A stretch of 64,000 nucleotides of DNA from Chitinophaga oryzae (lineage in GTDB: Bacteria; Bacteroidota; Bacteroidia; Chitinophagales; Chitinophagaceae): NCBI RefSeq assembly GCF_012516375.2, contig NZ_CP051204.2:3534001-3598000 (forward strand), read 5' to 3'. Under the pieces are notes generated by a model, which did not search any database, had not been told where the DNA came from, and worked only from the letters and a program-made list of their open reading frames with translations. The translations under genes were made by a program, and so were the position numbers. This document shows positions 1-9,480 of the stretch, piece after piece (position 1 is the first letter of the stretch; every line of letters starts with the position of its first letter).

Positions 1-1
1 C

Positions 2-271
2 ACGTGTAACGAGGTGGCGGCCGTGCTGGGGAAAGCGATAGGTAAGCCGGACCTCGCATGGCGGCTGATTCCCGGCGATGTTATGCGGGAACAGCTGGAA
101 ACCCACGGTGTACCTGGCCCAATGGCTGCTGCGTTGGTAGAGCTGTATGACAGCCTCCACTCCGGCGCGCTGGCTGAGGACTTCTACCGGAACCCGCCGG
201 CTACGACAGGGAAGGTGAAAATAGAAGACTTTGCCCGCGAGTTTGCGGCAGTTTTCGCAAAAAGTAATTAA
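2..271 (+). CDS. NmrA-like NAD(P)-binding protein, C-terminal fragment (cut by window edge)
   Basis: An open frame enters from the left edge and ends in TAA, leaving the last 89 residues. It begins TCNEVAAVLGKAIGKPDL, which resembles the C-terminal part of NmrA-type atypical short-chain dehydrogenases (the asymmetric sugar-epimerase-like group). The Rossmann nucleotide-binding half would lie outside the window. The end of the protein (KIEDFAREFAAVF) also fits this family. A GTG at position 14 could serve as a start, but homology runs upstream of it, so the gene is partial rather than short. Such proteins bind NAD(P)H and act as redox sensors or quinone/aldehyde reductases; the substrate is not predictable. 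The AraC-type regulator begins 10 bases after its stop, so the two may be cotranscribed. Confidence 0.7.
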   Translation, partial: TCNEVAAVLGKAIGKPDLAWRLIPGDVMREQLETHGVPGPMAAALVELYDSLHSGALAEDFYRNPPATTGKVKIEDFAREFAAVFAKSN

Positions 272-281
272 TTTAAACGTT

Positions 282-1211
282 ATGGCAGGCACACAGTTAT
301 ACCAGCTTCCCACGATCAGCGCATTACATCAGCTCCGGAACTTACCCAGTCCGGAGCATCCGCTGATTAGTGTCATTAACTTTGAGGATATCAAACAGGG
401 GGATTCCGGTGAATCCAGAAAGCTGGTGCAGGCGTTTTACGCCGTGGCCCTGAAAAGGAACTTCGCCGGAAAGGTGAAATACGGTCAGCAGCAATATGAC
501 TTCGATGAAGGCACCCTGTTTTTCATGGCGCCCAACCAGGTGTTCTCCATTGAAACCGATGAAGAATATAAACATACGGGATGGCTGTTGCTGTTCCATC
601 CCGATTTTCTCTGGAATACGCCGCTGGCGAAGAAGATACGGCAGTACGAATATTTCAGTTATGCGGTGAACGAAGCGCTGCACCTGTCTGAGAAAGAAGA
701 AGCCACTATCTCCGGTATCATGCAGAACATTGCGCAGGAGTACCACGGCAACATGGACCATTTCAGCCACGACGTGATGATCGCCCAGCTGGAGTTATTG
801 CTCACCTATTCGGAGCGGTACTACCACCGGCAGTTCCTGACACGTAAGATCACCAACCACCAGGTGCTGGACAGGATGGAGGCCCTGCTGGCGGACTATT
901 GCAACAGCGGGGAGCTGCAGCGTAAAGGATTGCCAACAGTGCAGTACATCGCCGACCAGCTCAATATGTCGCCCAACTATCTCAGCGGGCTGCTGAAGGT
1001 GCAGACAGGGAAAAGCACGCAGCAGCATATCCACGATAAACTGATGGAGCAGGCAAAGGAGAAGCTGTCCACCACCCGGTTGTCGGTGAGCGAAATCGCC
1101 TATGAGCTGGGTTTTGAGCACCCGCAGTCTTTCAGCAAGCTGTTTAAAACAAAAACGAACCTTTCCCCACAGGCCTTCCGGCAGTCATTCTTCAAAAGGC
1201 CTTGCCGGTAG
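282..1211 (+). CDS. AraC family transcriptional regulator
   Basis: A 309-residue cytosolic protein. The last ~93 residues form a double helix-turn-helix AraC/XylS domain: first HTH around VQYIADQLNMSPNYLSGLLK, second around LSVSEIAYELGFEHPQSFSKLFK, followed by the typical LSPQAFRQ. The N-terminal ~200 residues look like a cupin-type ligand-sensing domain (FFMAPNQVFSIE, then TGWLLLFHPDFL). The frame is open further upstream to 231, but that would overlap the preceding gene, and homology starts at MAGTQLYQLPTI, so the ATG at 282 is chosen. AraC proteins of this layout often control the oxidoreductase beside them; the tight spacing behind the NmrA-like gene fits that, although the target is inferred. 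Confidence 0.85.
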   Translation: MAGTQLYQLPTISALHQLRNLPSPEHPLISVINFEDIKQGDSGESRKLVQAFYAVALKRNFAGKVKYGQQQYDFDEGTLFFMAPNQVFSIETDEEYKHTGWLLLFHPDFLWNTPLAKKIRQYEYFSYAVNEALHLSEKEEATISGIMQNIAQEYHGNMDHFSHDVMIAQLELLLTYSERYYHRQFLTRKITNHQVLDRMEALLADYCNSGELQRKGLPTVQYIADQLNMSPNYLSGLLKVQTGKSTQQHIHDKLMEQAKEKLSTTRLSVSEIAYELGFEHPQSFSKLFKTKTNLSPQAFRQSFFKRPCR

Positions 1212-1413
1212 TGGTGATTATTGTTTCAAACAGCAGGTTTTTTTGAGGAAAAAGAAGGAGTAGGGATGATAGGAGGCGCGTAAAGGTATCCAATACTTTA
1301 CCATCTGCAGGGCGGGAAAATCCCCGGGGTAATTTCCCCGATCTTTTCCCCGTACCACTGTTAGCGGAATCTGGCATTAAATTGGCAATGAGAGCGGTAT
1401 AAACCGTATTTTT

Positions 1414-1928
1414 ATGAAGAAGCTTGCTGTGATGGCCGTTCTGCTGGCCGCTGGCATGTACTATGCACCAACAACTCAAGCCCAGGTCCGCGTAAATGTT
1501 AATCTGAACGTAGGCAGCCAGCCGCTTTGGGGGCCTGTTGGCTACGACTATGCCGAGTACTACTACCTCCCGGACGTTGATGCCTGGTACTATATCCCCG
1601 CCGGCAGTTTATTTTTTTCGACCGTGATGAAGGTGACTGGGTGTTTGCCTCCGCCTTGCCCCGGCATTATCAGTATGACCTGTACCGCGGGTACAAAGTG
1701 GTGGTCAACGAGCCAAGACCGTACCTGAATGCCGGTTACTACCGCAACCGTTATGGCAGGTACCGCGGCTGGTACGATCGCCAGGACCTGATCCGCGATT
1801 GTCACGACGACCGTTACCGCCGCTACCGGGACCATGATGACGATGACGATGATGATGACCGCCGTTGGCGCGGACGTGGCCGGGGTCGTGGACACGGTCA
1901 TGGACATGGTCACGGGGATGACGACTGA
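1414..1928 (+). pseudogene. Small secreted Tyr/Arg-rich protein, broken by a one-base frameshift
   Basis: The first frame gives a signal peptide (MKKLAVMAVLLAAGMYYAPTTQA), then RVNVNLNVGSQPLWGPVGYDY and YYLPDVDAWYYIPA. Near 1600 this frame turns into an unrelated tail ending at 1728. The frame one base back continues sensibly from 1602: RQFIFFDRDEGDWVFASALP, then RHYQYDLYRGYKVVVNEPRP. The gene therefore lacks one base within about 1597-1605. The joined product would be about 171 residues. It has a run of eight Asp and a tail of alternating Arg-Gly and His-Gly. I recognise it as resembling small secreted Bacteroidota proteins of unknown function; the polar tail could bind metal or polyanions, which is speculation. 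A real mutation and a sequencing error are both possible. Confidence 0.72.
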
Positions 1929-1945
1929 TCATGTTGTATCAAATA

Positions 1946-1986
1946 AAAAGAAGCTGTCTCAAAAGTAATTTGAGACAGCTTCTTTT
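1946..1986. terminator. Bidirectional hairpin terminator
   Basis: A perfect 18-bp inverted repeat (arms 1946-1963 and 1969-1986) surrounds a 5-base loop. A-tracts and T-tracts lie on the outer sides, so it can terminate in both directions. It sits between the convergent ends of the broken secreted-protein gene and import locus 1. Confidence 0.85.
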
Positions 1987-2008
1987 GTTTTTTAGGAAAG
2001 GCAGCTGT

Positions 2009-3133
2009 TTAAAGTAAGATACGAGCCAGCTCCTTTTGCAAACGCTCCTCCCTTAGGTTTTTTCCTATGATCTTGCCATTAGGATCGATAAGGAAGTTTT
2101 GCGGAACAGCCCTCACTTTGTATAACTCAGCCACTTCATTTTTCCAGCCTTTCAGGTCGGATACATGCGTCCATGTCAGGCCGTCTTTCTCAATAGCGGC
2201 CAGCCATTCCTGTTTTTTCCCAGGCAGGTCGAGCGATACGCCTAACACCGTGAAATTCTTGTCCTTAAACGTCTGGTATGCTTTAACCACGTTGGGATTT
2301 TCCCGCCGGCATGGTCCGCACCAGGAAGCCCAAAAATCTACCAGTACATATTTTCCCCGGAAGTCCGACAGTTTTACAGGTTTGCCGTTCACGTCGTTCT
2401 GGGTGAAATCCGGGGCCGTTGCGCCCACAGCAAATAACCGCGCTTCCTCCAGTTTACGGGCGAAGTTCTGCCCTGTTGTAGTATTTCTGATACCGGTAGA
2501 AAGGCTGTTAAACATCGGTTCTGCATATGCTACATCGATATCTTTTCCCGCCAGCTCCCTAAGGGCTACCAGGCTCATATAGGAATCCGGATGACTGCGG
2601 ATATACGCAACTTTGAGCGTATCTGTTTTGGCAGCCATCTCGCTGATCATCTTCATCATCGATGCTGCTGCGCCGGGCGCTTTCAGGTCGGCTTCCTTTG
2701 GTGCCGGTCGTTTCGCCGCCTCCCTGTAGTACCCCATCACGGCATCCTTGTAAGCGGTGAACTGCCGGTTGATGGCGCCGGCCCTGATCTGCGCCGTTTT
2801 GATGCTGTCTTTTCCCTGAACGGTTATGTTCCCGCTTTCCAGGTAAAGGTCTATCACATCGGCATTTTTCTTCCATTTAGATCCTTGCCCTTCATGATCG
2901 ATGAGTAGGTGCACCATCGCCGGTTCATCGAGGCTGCCTTTGAATTCAGCTACGCCATTTTTCAGGATGGCCGAATCGAGAACTTTCCGGCTCGTCCAGC
3001 CATAATCGGATATAACGTAGGCATATAACGGTTTTTTAACTGATTTCAATTGCACTTTCAGCTGGTAACCGAACGATTGGGCAAACGAGATGCCTGGCAT
3101 CAATAACGATGCCGCCAGAATAAAACGTTTCAT
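2009..3133 (-). CDS. TlpA-like periplasmic thioredoxin with DUF4369 domain (import locus 1)
   Basis: A 374-residue protein with an SPI signal peptide (MKRFILAASLLMPGISFAQ), a DUF4369-like N-terminal region (~22-130) and a redoxin/TlpA domain (~235-370). The active site is WASWCGPC with Cys272 and Cys275. The cis-Pro region is VRAVPQNFLI. It should act in the periplasm as a thiol-disulfide oxidoreductase, probably reducing. It is the last gene of the minus-strand sigma-FecR-SusC-SusD series, about 70 bases after SusD. A close paralogue occupies the same position in import locus 2 (20360-21481). Such proteins commonly accompany SusCD pairs in Chitinophagaceae; the substrate is unknown. Confidence 0.9.
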   Translation of the reverse strand: MKRFILAASLLMPGISFAQSFGYQLKVQLKSVKKPLYAYVISDYGWTSRKVLDSAILKNGVAEFKGSLDEPAMVHLLIDHEGQGSKWKKNADVIDLYLESGNITVQGKDSIKTAQIRAGAINRQFTAYKDAVMGYYREAAKRPAPKEADLKAPGAAASMMKMISEMAAKTDTLKVAYIRSHPDSYMSLVALRELAGKDIDVAYAEPMFNSLSTGIRNTTTGQNFARKLEEARLFAVGATAPDFTQNDVNGKPVKLSDFRGKYVLVDFWASWCGPCRRENPNVVKAYQTFKDKNFTVLGVSLDLPGKKQEWLAAIEKDGLTWTHVSDLKGWKNEVAELYKVRAVPQNFLIDPNGKIIGKNLREERLQKELARILL

Positions 3134-3202
3134 CTTATTTAATTTAAAGCCTGTGAAAATGAGAACGGGATGAATGGCCGGCCGTCCCGTTCTGCTGCCG
3201 GG

Positions 3203-4672
3203 TTATTTTGCATACCCCGGGTTAGGTGTAAGATTTGGATTTGAAAGAATATCGCCTGGCGGAATAGGCCAGTTAGCCATGTAGCTCTTCCAGGTAGTGG
3301 GTTTCGCCGGTGCCACAGCGGTCATCACTTCATCAAGTTTGCCTGTCCGTTTCAGATCGAAGAAACGATGTCCGTATTCCGAGAATAGTTCTGTTTGTCT
3401 TTCCCTGGCAATGGCGGTTAAGAGCGCGGTTTTTGTGGCTGGCTGAACAGCGGGCAGGCCAGCCCGGCTGCGGACCACGTTAAGATCTTCGGCGGCGTTG
3501 CCTTTATCCTGCATGGCCCTTGCTTCCGCCCGGATCAGGTATTGTTCCGCCAGTCGCAGCGGCACCTGGTACTCGGCATTGTTGGCGGAAGATTTAAACT
3601 TGGCCGGGAAATAAAGGGTCTTTGTCGGCTGCATACCTGACGCCGGAATGGTGACAACCCGAAGCCACTCGTTGAACCGGCGGTCGCCCGATTCAAATGC
3701 ATTTAATAATTGGTCGCTGACCGTTGAATACACGTTGAACGAGTTAGGTCCCTGCGGCGGCATAATGGTTGCCGGCATGCCGTTATTATAAAAGCTAAAT
3801 TCGTAAGCCGCTGACGCGGTTTTAGGGGCTACCGACCATACTGTTTCTTTGCTGTTGGCAATGAATACCTTGTCCAGGCTCACCGTGTCGTATAACTGGT
3901 TGCTGATCACTGCCGTTGCCTGTGCCTCTGCCTTCGCCCATTCGCCCATGTAAAGATATACTCTGGCCAGCAGGGCAGTAGCTGCAGCGCTGTTGGGACG
4001 AACGCGGCTTGTAGTTGCGGCGCCGTATCCGTTCCGGTAATCCGCCGGCAACATCGACTGCGCCAGTTTCAGGTCTGCAACGATCTGGTCATATACATCA
4101 GCCGCCGGCGCGCGGCTTAAACGGTTGTTGACAGTATAATCTGTCGATAACGCCAAAGGGACCGGCCCGTAAAGATTTACCAGGTAGAAGTAGAACAGGG
4201 CCCGCAGGAAATAGGTTTCCCCCAGCCATTGGTCTTTATACTGCAGTTTTGCGGGGCTATCGTTAATACCCTTGATTGCGGCGTTGGCAACGAAGAGCAT
4301 TTTATAGTATGCAGACCAATAAGGGCTTTCGGAAGACTGAATCGCATTTTTATAGACAATGTCTGCAAAGTTCCCGCTCAGCGTACTTTTGGCTTCGTCG
4401 GTATACAGGGCCAGTATATAACCCAGGTTGCTGCCTGTGCCGCCGCCATAACCGGCGGTATTGGTAAGGTTCATGTACATGCCGGTAACGACTGTAGACG
4501 CCATGTTGTCGTTCACATACACATCTTCCGCTCCAATGGTGCCGGCCGGCAGTTGGGTGCCGTCCAGGTATTTTTCGCACCCTGTTAATACAAGGCTGCC
4601 GGCCAGCGCAAAGAGCGACAGCGACTTGTAAAATTTATGTTTGATGGTTTGTTTCATCTGCTGGTTAAACAT
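3203..4672 (-). CDS. SusD/RagB-like nutrient-binding lipoprotein (import locus 1)
   Basis: A surface lipoprotein of 489 residues that captures substrate and forms a lid over its SusC partner. The N terminus has a hydrophobic segment and lipobox LVLTGC followed by EKYLDG, typical of SusD. The RagB/SusD alpha-helical repeat is visible around FLRALFYFYLVNLYGPVPLA, and the C-terminal SusD motif around RQTELFSEYGHRFFDLKRTG. The ATG at 4672 overlaps the SusC stop by one base (TAATG), so the two are translationally coupled. An internal ATG at 4657 (MKQTIKHKFYKSL) gives a more usual signal peptide and may be the real start. Confidence 0.93.
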   Translation of the reverse strand: MFNQQMKQTIKHKFYKSLSLFALAGSLVLTGCEKYLDGTQLPAGTIGAEDVYVNDNMASTVVTGMYMNLTNTAGYGGGTGSNLGYILALYTDEAKSTLSGNFADIVYKNAIQSSESPYWSAYYKMLFVANAAIKGINDSPAKLQYKDQWLGETYFLRALFYFYLVNLYGPVPLALSTDYTVNNRLSRAPAADVYDQIVADLKLAQSMLPADYRNGYGAATTSRVRPNSAAATALLARVYLYMGEWAKAEAQATAVISNQLYDTVSLDKVFIANSKETVWSVAPKTASAAYEFSFYNNGMPATIMPPQGPNSFNVYSTVSDQLLNAFESGDRRFNEWLRVVTIPASGMQPTKTLYFPAKFKSSANNAEYQVPLRLAEQYLIRAEARAMQDKGNAAEDLNVVRSRAGLPAVQPATKTALLTAIARERQTELFSEYGHRFFDLKRTGKLDEVMTAVAPAKPTTWKSYMANWPIPPGDILSNPNLTPNPGYAK

Positions 4673-7600
4673 TAAAGAGTTACGTTAATCCCGGCGGTGA
4701 TCACCCGCAGGGGAGGGATCACTGAAGGGTTGAGATTCTCGGGGTCCAGTCCGTTATATTTCGAAATGGTCAAAAGGTTTTGCCCTTGCAGGTATATGCT
4801 GCCGTTTTTGAGATGCAGCCTTTTATTAAGGGCTTCGCTTAATGTATAGCGGAGGCTTACATTCTGCAGCCGGGCATAGGTAGCGTCGGAGTACGCGCCC
4901 GTACTTTCATTGAATATCAGCTGGCGTCCGAAGTTGCCGAACTGCGTACTCACTTTGGGAATATCTGTCTGGTCGCCGGGCTTCTGCCAGCGCTCAAGCC
5001 ACATGCTGCTGCCATTGCTTCCAAATATACCGAAAGGAAGGAGGGCGTTGCCAAGCAGGTTTTTACCCTTCCGGCTGGTGAAGTTGATGGAGAAATCCAA
5101 TGAAAACTGCTTGTAGGTAAAGGAGTTGGTCAGGCTGCCGTAATACTTTGGCGCCAGGTCAATAAACTCCGTTTTATCGGCCTGCGTGAACGAACCTGAA
5201 AAATCATCTGTCTTGCCTTTGCTGTTGGTAAAGCTGTAGTAGCCTGTTTCAGGGTTCACGCCGTTGTATTTGTACAACAATACCCCTGTAACCGGTTTGC
5301 CTAAAACATAGTTGGAATTTTGATTGGCTTGTGTAGGGATCCGCAGCAGTTTGCTCTCAGGTACGGTGATATTGAACCGGGTAGTCCAGCTGAAATGCTT
5401 TTTCCTGATATTGTCGGAAGTTACACTGGCTTCATAACCGCTGTTGCGGATCAGCGCATCGGAATTGAGCGTATAGCTTGTGTAGCCGGTAACGCTGGAA
5501 AGTGGCTGACTAAGCAACTGGTTGCCTGCCCGGTTCAAATAATAGCTGAAATCTGCCATGATCTTGTTGTCGAGGAACCCTAACTCCAGGCCTGCTTCTG
5601 AATTGAAATTCCGTTCCCAGTTCAGGATCGGATTTGGCAGGGCGTTGGGTTGTAAACCTGTTTTGCCGTCGTAGTTCCCTGACATGGCCTGGTAAGTTTC
5701 GATGTAACGGAAATCGCCGATCGCGTCGCCGCCTACTACGCCGCTGCTGACCCTCAGCTTACCATAGCTAAGTGCCGGCAATTTATCTTTCAGCAGTTTT
5801 TCTTCACTGAAGATCCATGCCAGGGCGCCTGAGCCGAAGTTGCCGAACCTGCGGCCGGGACCAAACTTCGTAGAGCCATCGTGCCGGAGGTTCACGTTCG
5901 CAATATATTTTTCATTCCACACGAACTTTACGATACCATAGGTGCCGATAGAGCGGTATTCATTCAGTTCATATTTCGAAACCACGGAAGTGGCTATGGC
6001 CGGGTTGACGAGCAACGCGTCGGATGGGAAACCGGTGCCGGTGATATCGGTCATCTGTGATAGCTGGTTGCTGATCTCTGCGCCTATCTTAACGCTCAGG
6101 TTACCGCGTGATGTGATCATTTTCCTATACTCGCCGTATGGAGAGATGGTAATGGAGCGGGTAGAAAACTGGTGCAGGATGCCTACCGTCTGCGTGGCCG
6201 CCAGGATATTGGAGGGATTGAAGGTGCTGGTAGGATTGCCTATCAGTTCCTTTCCGTTGATGGTGTTATATCCAAATACGCTGTTCAGCGTGATGCTCTT
6301 CGTTGGCCGGTAGGTCAGCGTAGCATTGGCCAGCAGGTTATTGGTCGTGTTTTTATATTGTTTGTTGATGTTGGAAGCAAAGCTGGTGCTGTTGACGTTA
6401 GTACCGATAGCATCCCAGTTAATGCTGCCGTCGGGATTGAAAGGGCGGGGCGCATTTGGAACAGCCATGACGGATCCGGAGAAGTCCTGTGGCACCATAT
6501 CGTTCACTGAGCTCAGGTAGGTACCAGTCAGCGACATGTTGAACTTGTTGTTCGTAGTGCCTGTGTTCAGGGCAAAGCGCAGGGAGCCGTCTTTGTTGGC
6601 GCCGGTATGGCGTTGGATGTTACCTGTATTGCGCAGGCTTCCGCTTATAAGGTAGTTGGTGTTGCCAGCCCCGCCGCTGTAAGACAGGTTGATATTGGTA
6701 GTAGCGGCGGCTTTGCCCATCAGTTCTTTCCGCCAGTTGGTATAGCGGTCTTCAGGCCAGGTGCCGTTCAGGTCAAGGTCTTGCGCTGAGATCTGCAGGT
6801 GATCGTTCTTCAGCGCTTCCCGCCGGAGCAGGAGGTATTCTTCGGTATTCATCAGCTTAGGCGCCTTGCCCATGAGCGACACGCCCGTATATACGTTGGC
6901 GTTAAAGGCCTGGCGATTGCCGCGGGCTTTTTTTGTAGTGATAAGGATCACCCCATATGCGCCGGAAGAACCGTAAATAGCCGTTGCGTCTATATCTTTC
7001 AGCACATCTACGCTTTCTATGTCATTAGGATTGATATAATTGAGTCCACTGCCGCCCTGTAAAAAGCTCTGGGTGCCGTACAATGTATTTGTCGAGAGCG
7101 GGAGCGTGCCGGCAGGGAACCGTACTCCATCTACTATAATGAGCGGTTGTGTGGCCCCGGTAGTGAGGTTGGCGGCGCCGCGCATCCTTACGGTAAATGC
7201 CCCGCCGGGCTGGCCTGTCACCTGTTGAATAAAGAGGCCGGGCACTTTTCCCTGGAGCGCTTCCATGACATTGTTCACAGGGCTTTTCGCGATCTCCTTC
7301 GAGGAAATGGAACTGATGTTACCGGCATTGAACCGTTTGGTGGTGGTTCCATAGGCCATCACTTGTACTTCGTCCAAAGGCGAGGAGCTGGGAGCCAGGC
7401 GAACCGATAGCAGGGCGCTGCTGCCGGAGAGCAGGCTGGATACTGCTTCTCCTTCATCCTTGTTGCCGGGGCGCCCCGGCTGGCTGTCTTTCACTGCAAC
7501 GAAGCTGCCGTTGACCCGCTTAACGGTCAGGGGGAGGAAACCGACGGCAGAGATACGGAGCAGGTCCCCTTCCGCTACTTCTATTGTAAACGTGCCATTG

Positions 7601-8118
7601 GCGGCGGTTACAGTGCCTTTGTTCTGACCAACGATAACTACGGTTACGCCAGGCATTGGTTTTCCATCCCCGGAACGCACAACGCCATTTACCGGCGGAA
7701 GCGCCGCATTAATGTTGGCGGTGGAAGTGGTGCCTCCATCAGGGGTTGGTTGATTTTTACGGGTGACGAGGATTGTCTTTCCCTGGACCATATATTCTAA
7801 TGGTTGGCCCCTGAAGGCGAGTTCCAGGAACCTGAGAAGCGGAACGGCGTTAGCGGAAAGCGCTAAAGGCCTGGCATCGGAAAGAACGCCTTTCTGATTT
7901 AATACTACATAGCCGGTTTGGTCTTTAATGGCCTTGAATATCTCCCGCATGGTCAGTTGCCGCCCGGCGATCGAGACTTGTTGTGCCCTGCCGGTGGCAT
8001 GCGTTTGAAGAAGCGCCGCCGTTAGCAAAAGGGTGGTGAATCGCATAATCCGTTTGATTTTTTCAATAAGCCCACGGTCCGGCAAGCCGGGTAATGGCCA
8101 ATAACGTTTTTTTTGCAT
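4672..8118 (-). CDS. SusC/RagA TonB-dependent transporter with N-terminal STN domain (import locus 1)
   Basis: An outer-membrane transporter of about 1148 residues. After the signal peptide come an STN (secretin/TonB short N-terminal) domain with LTMREIFKAIKDQTGYVVL, a carboxypeptidase-regulatory-like domain (GKPMPGVTVVIVG), the TonB-box/plug region (LDEVQVMAYG, then DVLKDIDATAIYGSSGAYGV) and a beta-barrel ending YNGLDPENLNPS. The STN domain marks it as a signalling transporter of the FecA type, expected to contact the FecR encoded just upstream. The open frame reaches a TTG at 8127, but the ATG at 8118 (MQKKRYWPLP) is the more likely start. Energy comes from TonB-ExbBD encoded elsewhere. Confidence 0.94.
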   Translation of the reverse strand: MQKKRYWPLPGLPDRGLIEKIKRIMRFTTLLLTAALLQTHATGRAQQVSIAGRQLTMREIFKAIKDQTGYVVLNQKGVLSDARPLALSANAVPLLRFLELAFRGQPLEYMVQGKTILVTRKNQPTPDGGTTSTANINAALPPVNGVVRSGDGKPMPGVTVVIVGQNKGTVTAANGTFTIEVAEGDLLRISAVGFLPLTVKRVNGSFVAVKDSQPGRPGNKDEGEAVSSLLSGSSALLSVRLAPSSSPLDEVQVMAYGTTTKRFNAGNISSISSKEIAKSPVNNVMEALQGKVPGLFIQQVTGQPGGAFTVRMRGAANLTTGATQPLIIVDGVRFPAGTLPLSTNTLYGTQSFLQGGSGLNYINPNDIESVDVLKDIDATAIYGSSGAYGVILITTKKARGNRQAFNANVYTGVSLMGKAPKLMNTEEYLLLRREALKNDHLQISAQDLDLNGTWPEDRYTNWRKELMGKAAATTNINLSYSGGAGNTNYLISGSLRNTGNIQRHTGANKDGSLRFALNTGTTNNKFNMSLTGTYLSSVNDMVPQDFSGSVMAVPNAPRPFNPDGSINWDAIGTNVNSTSFASNINKQYKNTTNNLLANATLTYRPTKSITLNSVFGYNTINGKELIGNPTSTFNPSNILAATQTVGILHQFSTRSITISPYGEYRKMITSRGNLSVKIGAEISNQLSQMTDITGTGFPSDALLVNPAIATSVVSKYELNEYRSIGTYGIVKFVWNEKYIANVNLRHDGSTKFGPGRRFGNFGSGALAWIFSEEKLLKDKLPALSYGKLRVSSGVVGGDAIGDFRYIETYQAMSGNYDGKTGLQPNALPNPILNWERNFNSEAGLELGFLDNKIMADFSYYLNRAGNQLLSQPLSSVTGYTSYTLNSDALIRNSGYEASVTSDNIRKKHFSWTTRFNITVPESKLLRIPTQANQNSNYVLGKPVTGVLLYKYNGVNPETGYYSFTNSKGKTDDFSGSFTQADKTEFIDLAPKYYGSLTNSFTYKQFSLDFSINFTSRKGKNLLGNALLPFGIFGSNGSSMWLERWQKPGDQTDIPKVSTQFGNFGRQLIFNESTGAYSDATYARLQNVSLRYTLSEALNKRLHLKNGSIYLQGQNLLTISKYNGLDPENLNPSVIPPLRVITAGINVTL

Positions 8119-8184
8119 AAATTGCAAATAGATTTGGTTGTTAGAAAAATTGATGTAAAAGGCTTTTTTTGTCAGCTGGATCTC

Positions 8185-8215
8185 TTACCGTCACAGGTCT
8201 CAACTGTGGCGGTAA
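8185..8215 (-). other. Hairpin in the FecR-SusC spacer (import locus 1)
   Basis: A 12-bp inverted repeat with one G-T pair (arms 8185-8196 and 8204-8215) around a 7-base loop lies in the 140-base gap between FecR and SusC. The T-run after it is on the plus strand, so it is not a clear terminator for the minus-strand operon. It could set the SusC:FecR expression ratio by attenuation or by protecting a processed end. Confidence 0.5.
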
Positions 8216-8258
8216 TTTTTGTTATCTCATATTTTAATGTTGGTCGTTATGCGTATTA

Positions 8259-9434
8259 TTATGGTTGAACTATCAGTTTTCTTCCTTCTAATCTGAATTG
8301 AATGCCGCTGCGGCTAAGTATAGTCAGCAATCCGTTTAATGGTACATCTCTTGTCATCTGCCCTTCAAATTCAATATCCGGCGTCCCTTTTTCATATACA
8401 ACTTCAATATCGTACCAGCGTTCCAGTTGACGCATAATATCAGCAAAGTCAGCGCCGTCAAAATTGAACAGGCCATTTTTCCAGGCAATCACGTTATCGA
8501 CATCGGCATGCTCTTTCACCGTGATACGATTAGCTGCCGCGCTGATCCTGGCCTGCTGGCCGGGGCGCAGTACTACTTCAGCCGCTTTCCCTGGCACGGG
8601 GGCGGATACACGTACAGCTCCTTCCATTAAAGTAGCGGCAAGGGCTTCCTCGTTGTCATAGGCATTTACGTTGAAATGTGTGCCGAGCACCAGGATGTCC
8701 GCTTTCTGATTGATATTCACATGAAAAGGTTTTTTAGTGTCGGGCGCTACTTCGAAATACGCTTCGCCTTTTACTTCAACCTGTCTTTTTCCCTCTCCAA
8801 ATACCGTAGGGTATCTTAATGAACTGGCAGCGTTCAGCCAGACGGCTGTGCCGTCGGATAACACCACCCGGAACTGCCGCCCCCGGGGCGTAGTAATGGT
8901 GTTGTAGGTAGCTGTTTCGGCGCTGGTCCCGGCAGGTTGATACGAAAGCTGCGCGTCGGCCAGTACCAGCTGCGCCCCGTTTTGCCGGGCGATCGTACCA
9001 TTGCCAAGGCTGTCGAGCACCACTTCGGAACCGTCAGCAAGGGTGAGGATGGCGCCTTCTTTACCAGGCAGGATATTATGCTTCTCTGTTCCGTTGTGGG
9101 CCAGCCCTGTTGTTGCCGGCCGGGAAAGCCACAGGTAACTGCATACAACCATCGCAAGTACTGCTGCAGCTGCCGCGGGCCAGTACCATCGGCGGTACGA
9201 TGCGACCTGTACTGGCGGTCGGTCGCTGGCGAGCGCAGTATGCAGTATAGGCAGCAGCGCCCCGTCCGGCGGGACGGAAATATCCAGGTCGCCTGCGAGG
9301 GCGTCAAAAGCTGCCAGCAGGGCGTCATAACTCTCCTGGTCCCGGAGCAGTTGTCCGAATTCGGCCTGTTCGGCTTCTGTCAGGCCCTTTTCCAGGTAGC
9401 GGCCAACCAGATAAATAATGCGAGATTGATCCAT
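8259..9434 (-). CDS. FecR-type anti-sigma factor (import locus 1)
   Basis: A 391-residue inner-membrane protein. The cytosolic N-terminal ~85 residues should bind the sigma factor. One membrane helix follows (~86-104, WPAAAAAVLAMVVCSYLWL), then a periplasmic FecR domain (TPRGRQFRVVLSDGTAVWLN, RYPTVFGEGKRQVEVKGEAYF, FHVNINQKADILVLGTHFNV). A C-terminal DUF4974-like region contacts the SusC STN domain (DIMRQLERWYDIEVVYEKGT). It lies directly downstream of the ECF sigma gene and upstream of SusC, the classical order for trans-envelope signalling. Its paralogue at 27770-28939 has the same length and layout. Confidence 0.93.
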   Translation of the reverse strand: MDQSRIIYLVGRYLEKGLTEAEQAEFGQLLRDQESYDALLAAFDALAGDLDISVPPDGALLPILHTALASDRPPVQVASYRRWYWPAAAAAVLAMVVCSYLWLSRPATTGLAHNGTEKHNILPGKEGAILTLADGSEVVLDSLGNGTIARQNGAQLVLADAQLSYQPAGTSAETATYNTITTPRGRQFRVVLSDGTAVWLNAASSLRYPTVFGEGKRQVEVKGEAYFEVAPDTKKPFHVNINQKADILVLGTHFNVNAYDNEEALAATLMEGAVRVSAPVPGKAAEVVLRPGQQARISAAANRITVKEHADVDNVIAWKNGLFNFDGADFADIMRQLERWYDIEVVYEKGTPDIEFEGQMTRDVPLNGLLTILSRSGIQFRLEGRKLIVQP

Positions 9435-9480
9435 ATCCTATATAAGAGATGCGCGTGAAAGGGGGATGTCACTATGCGTC

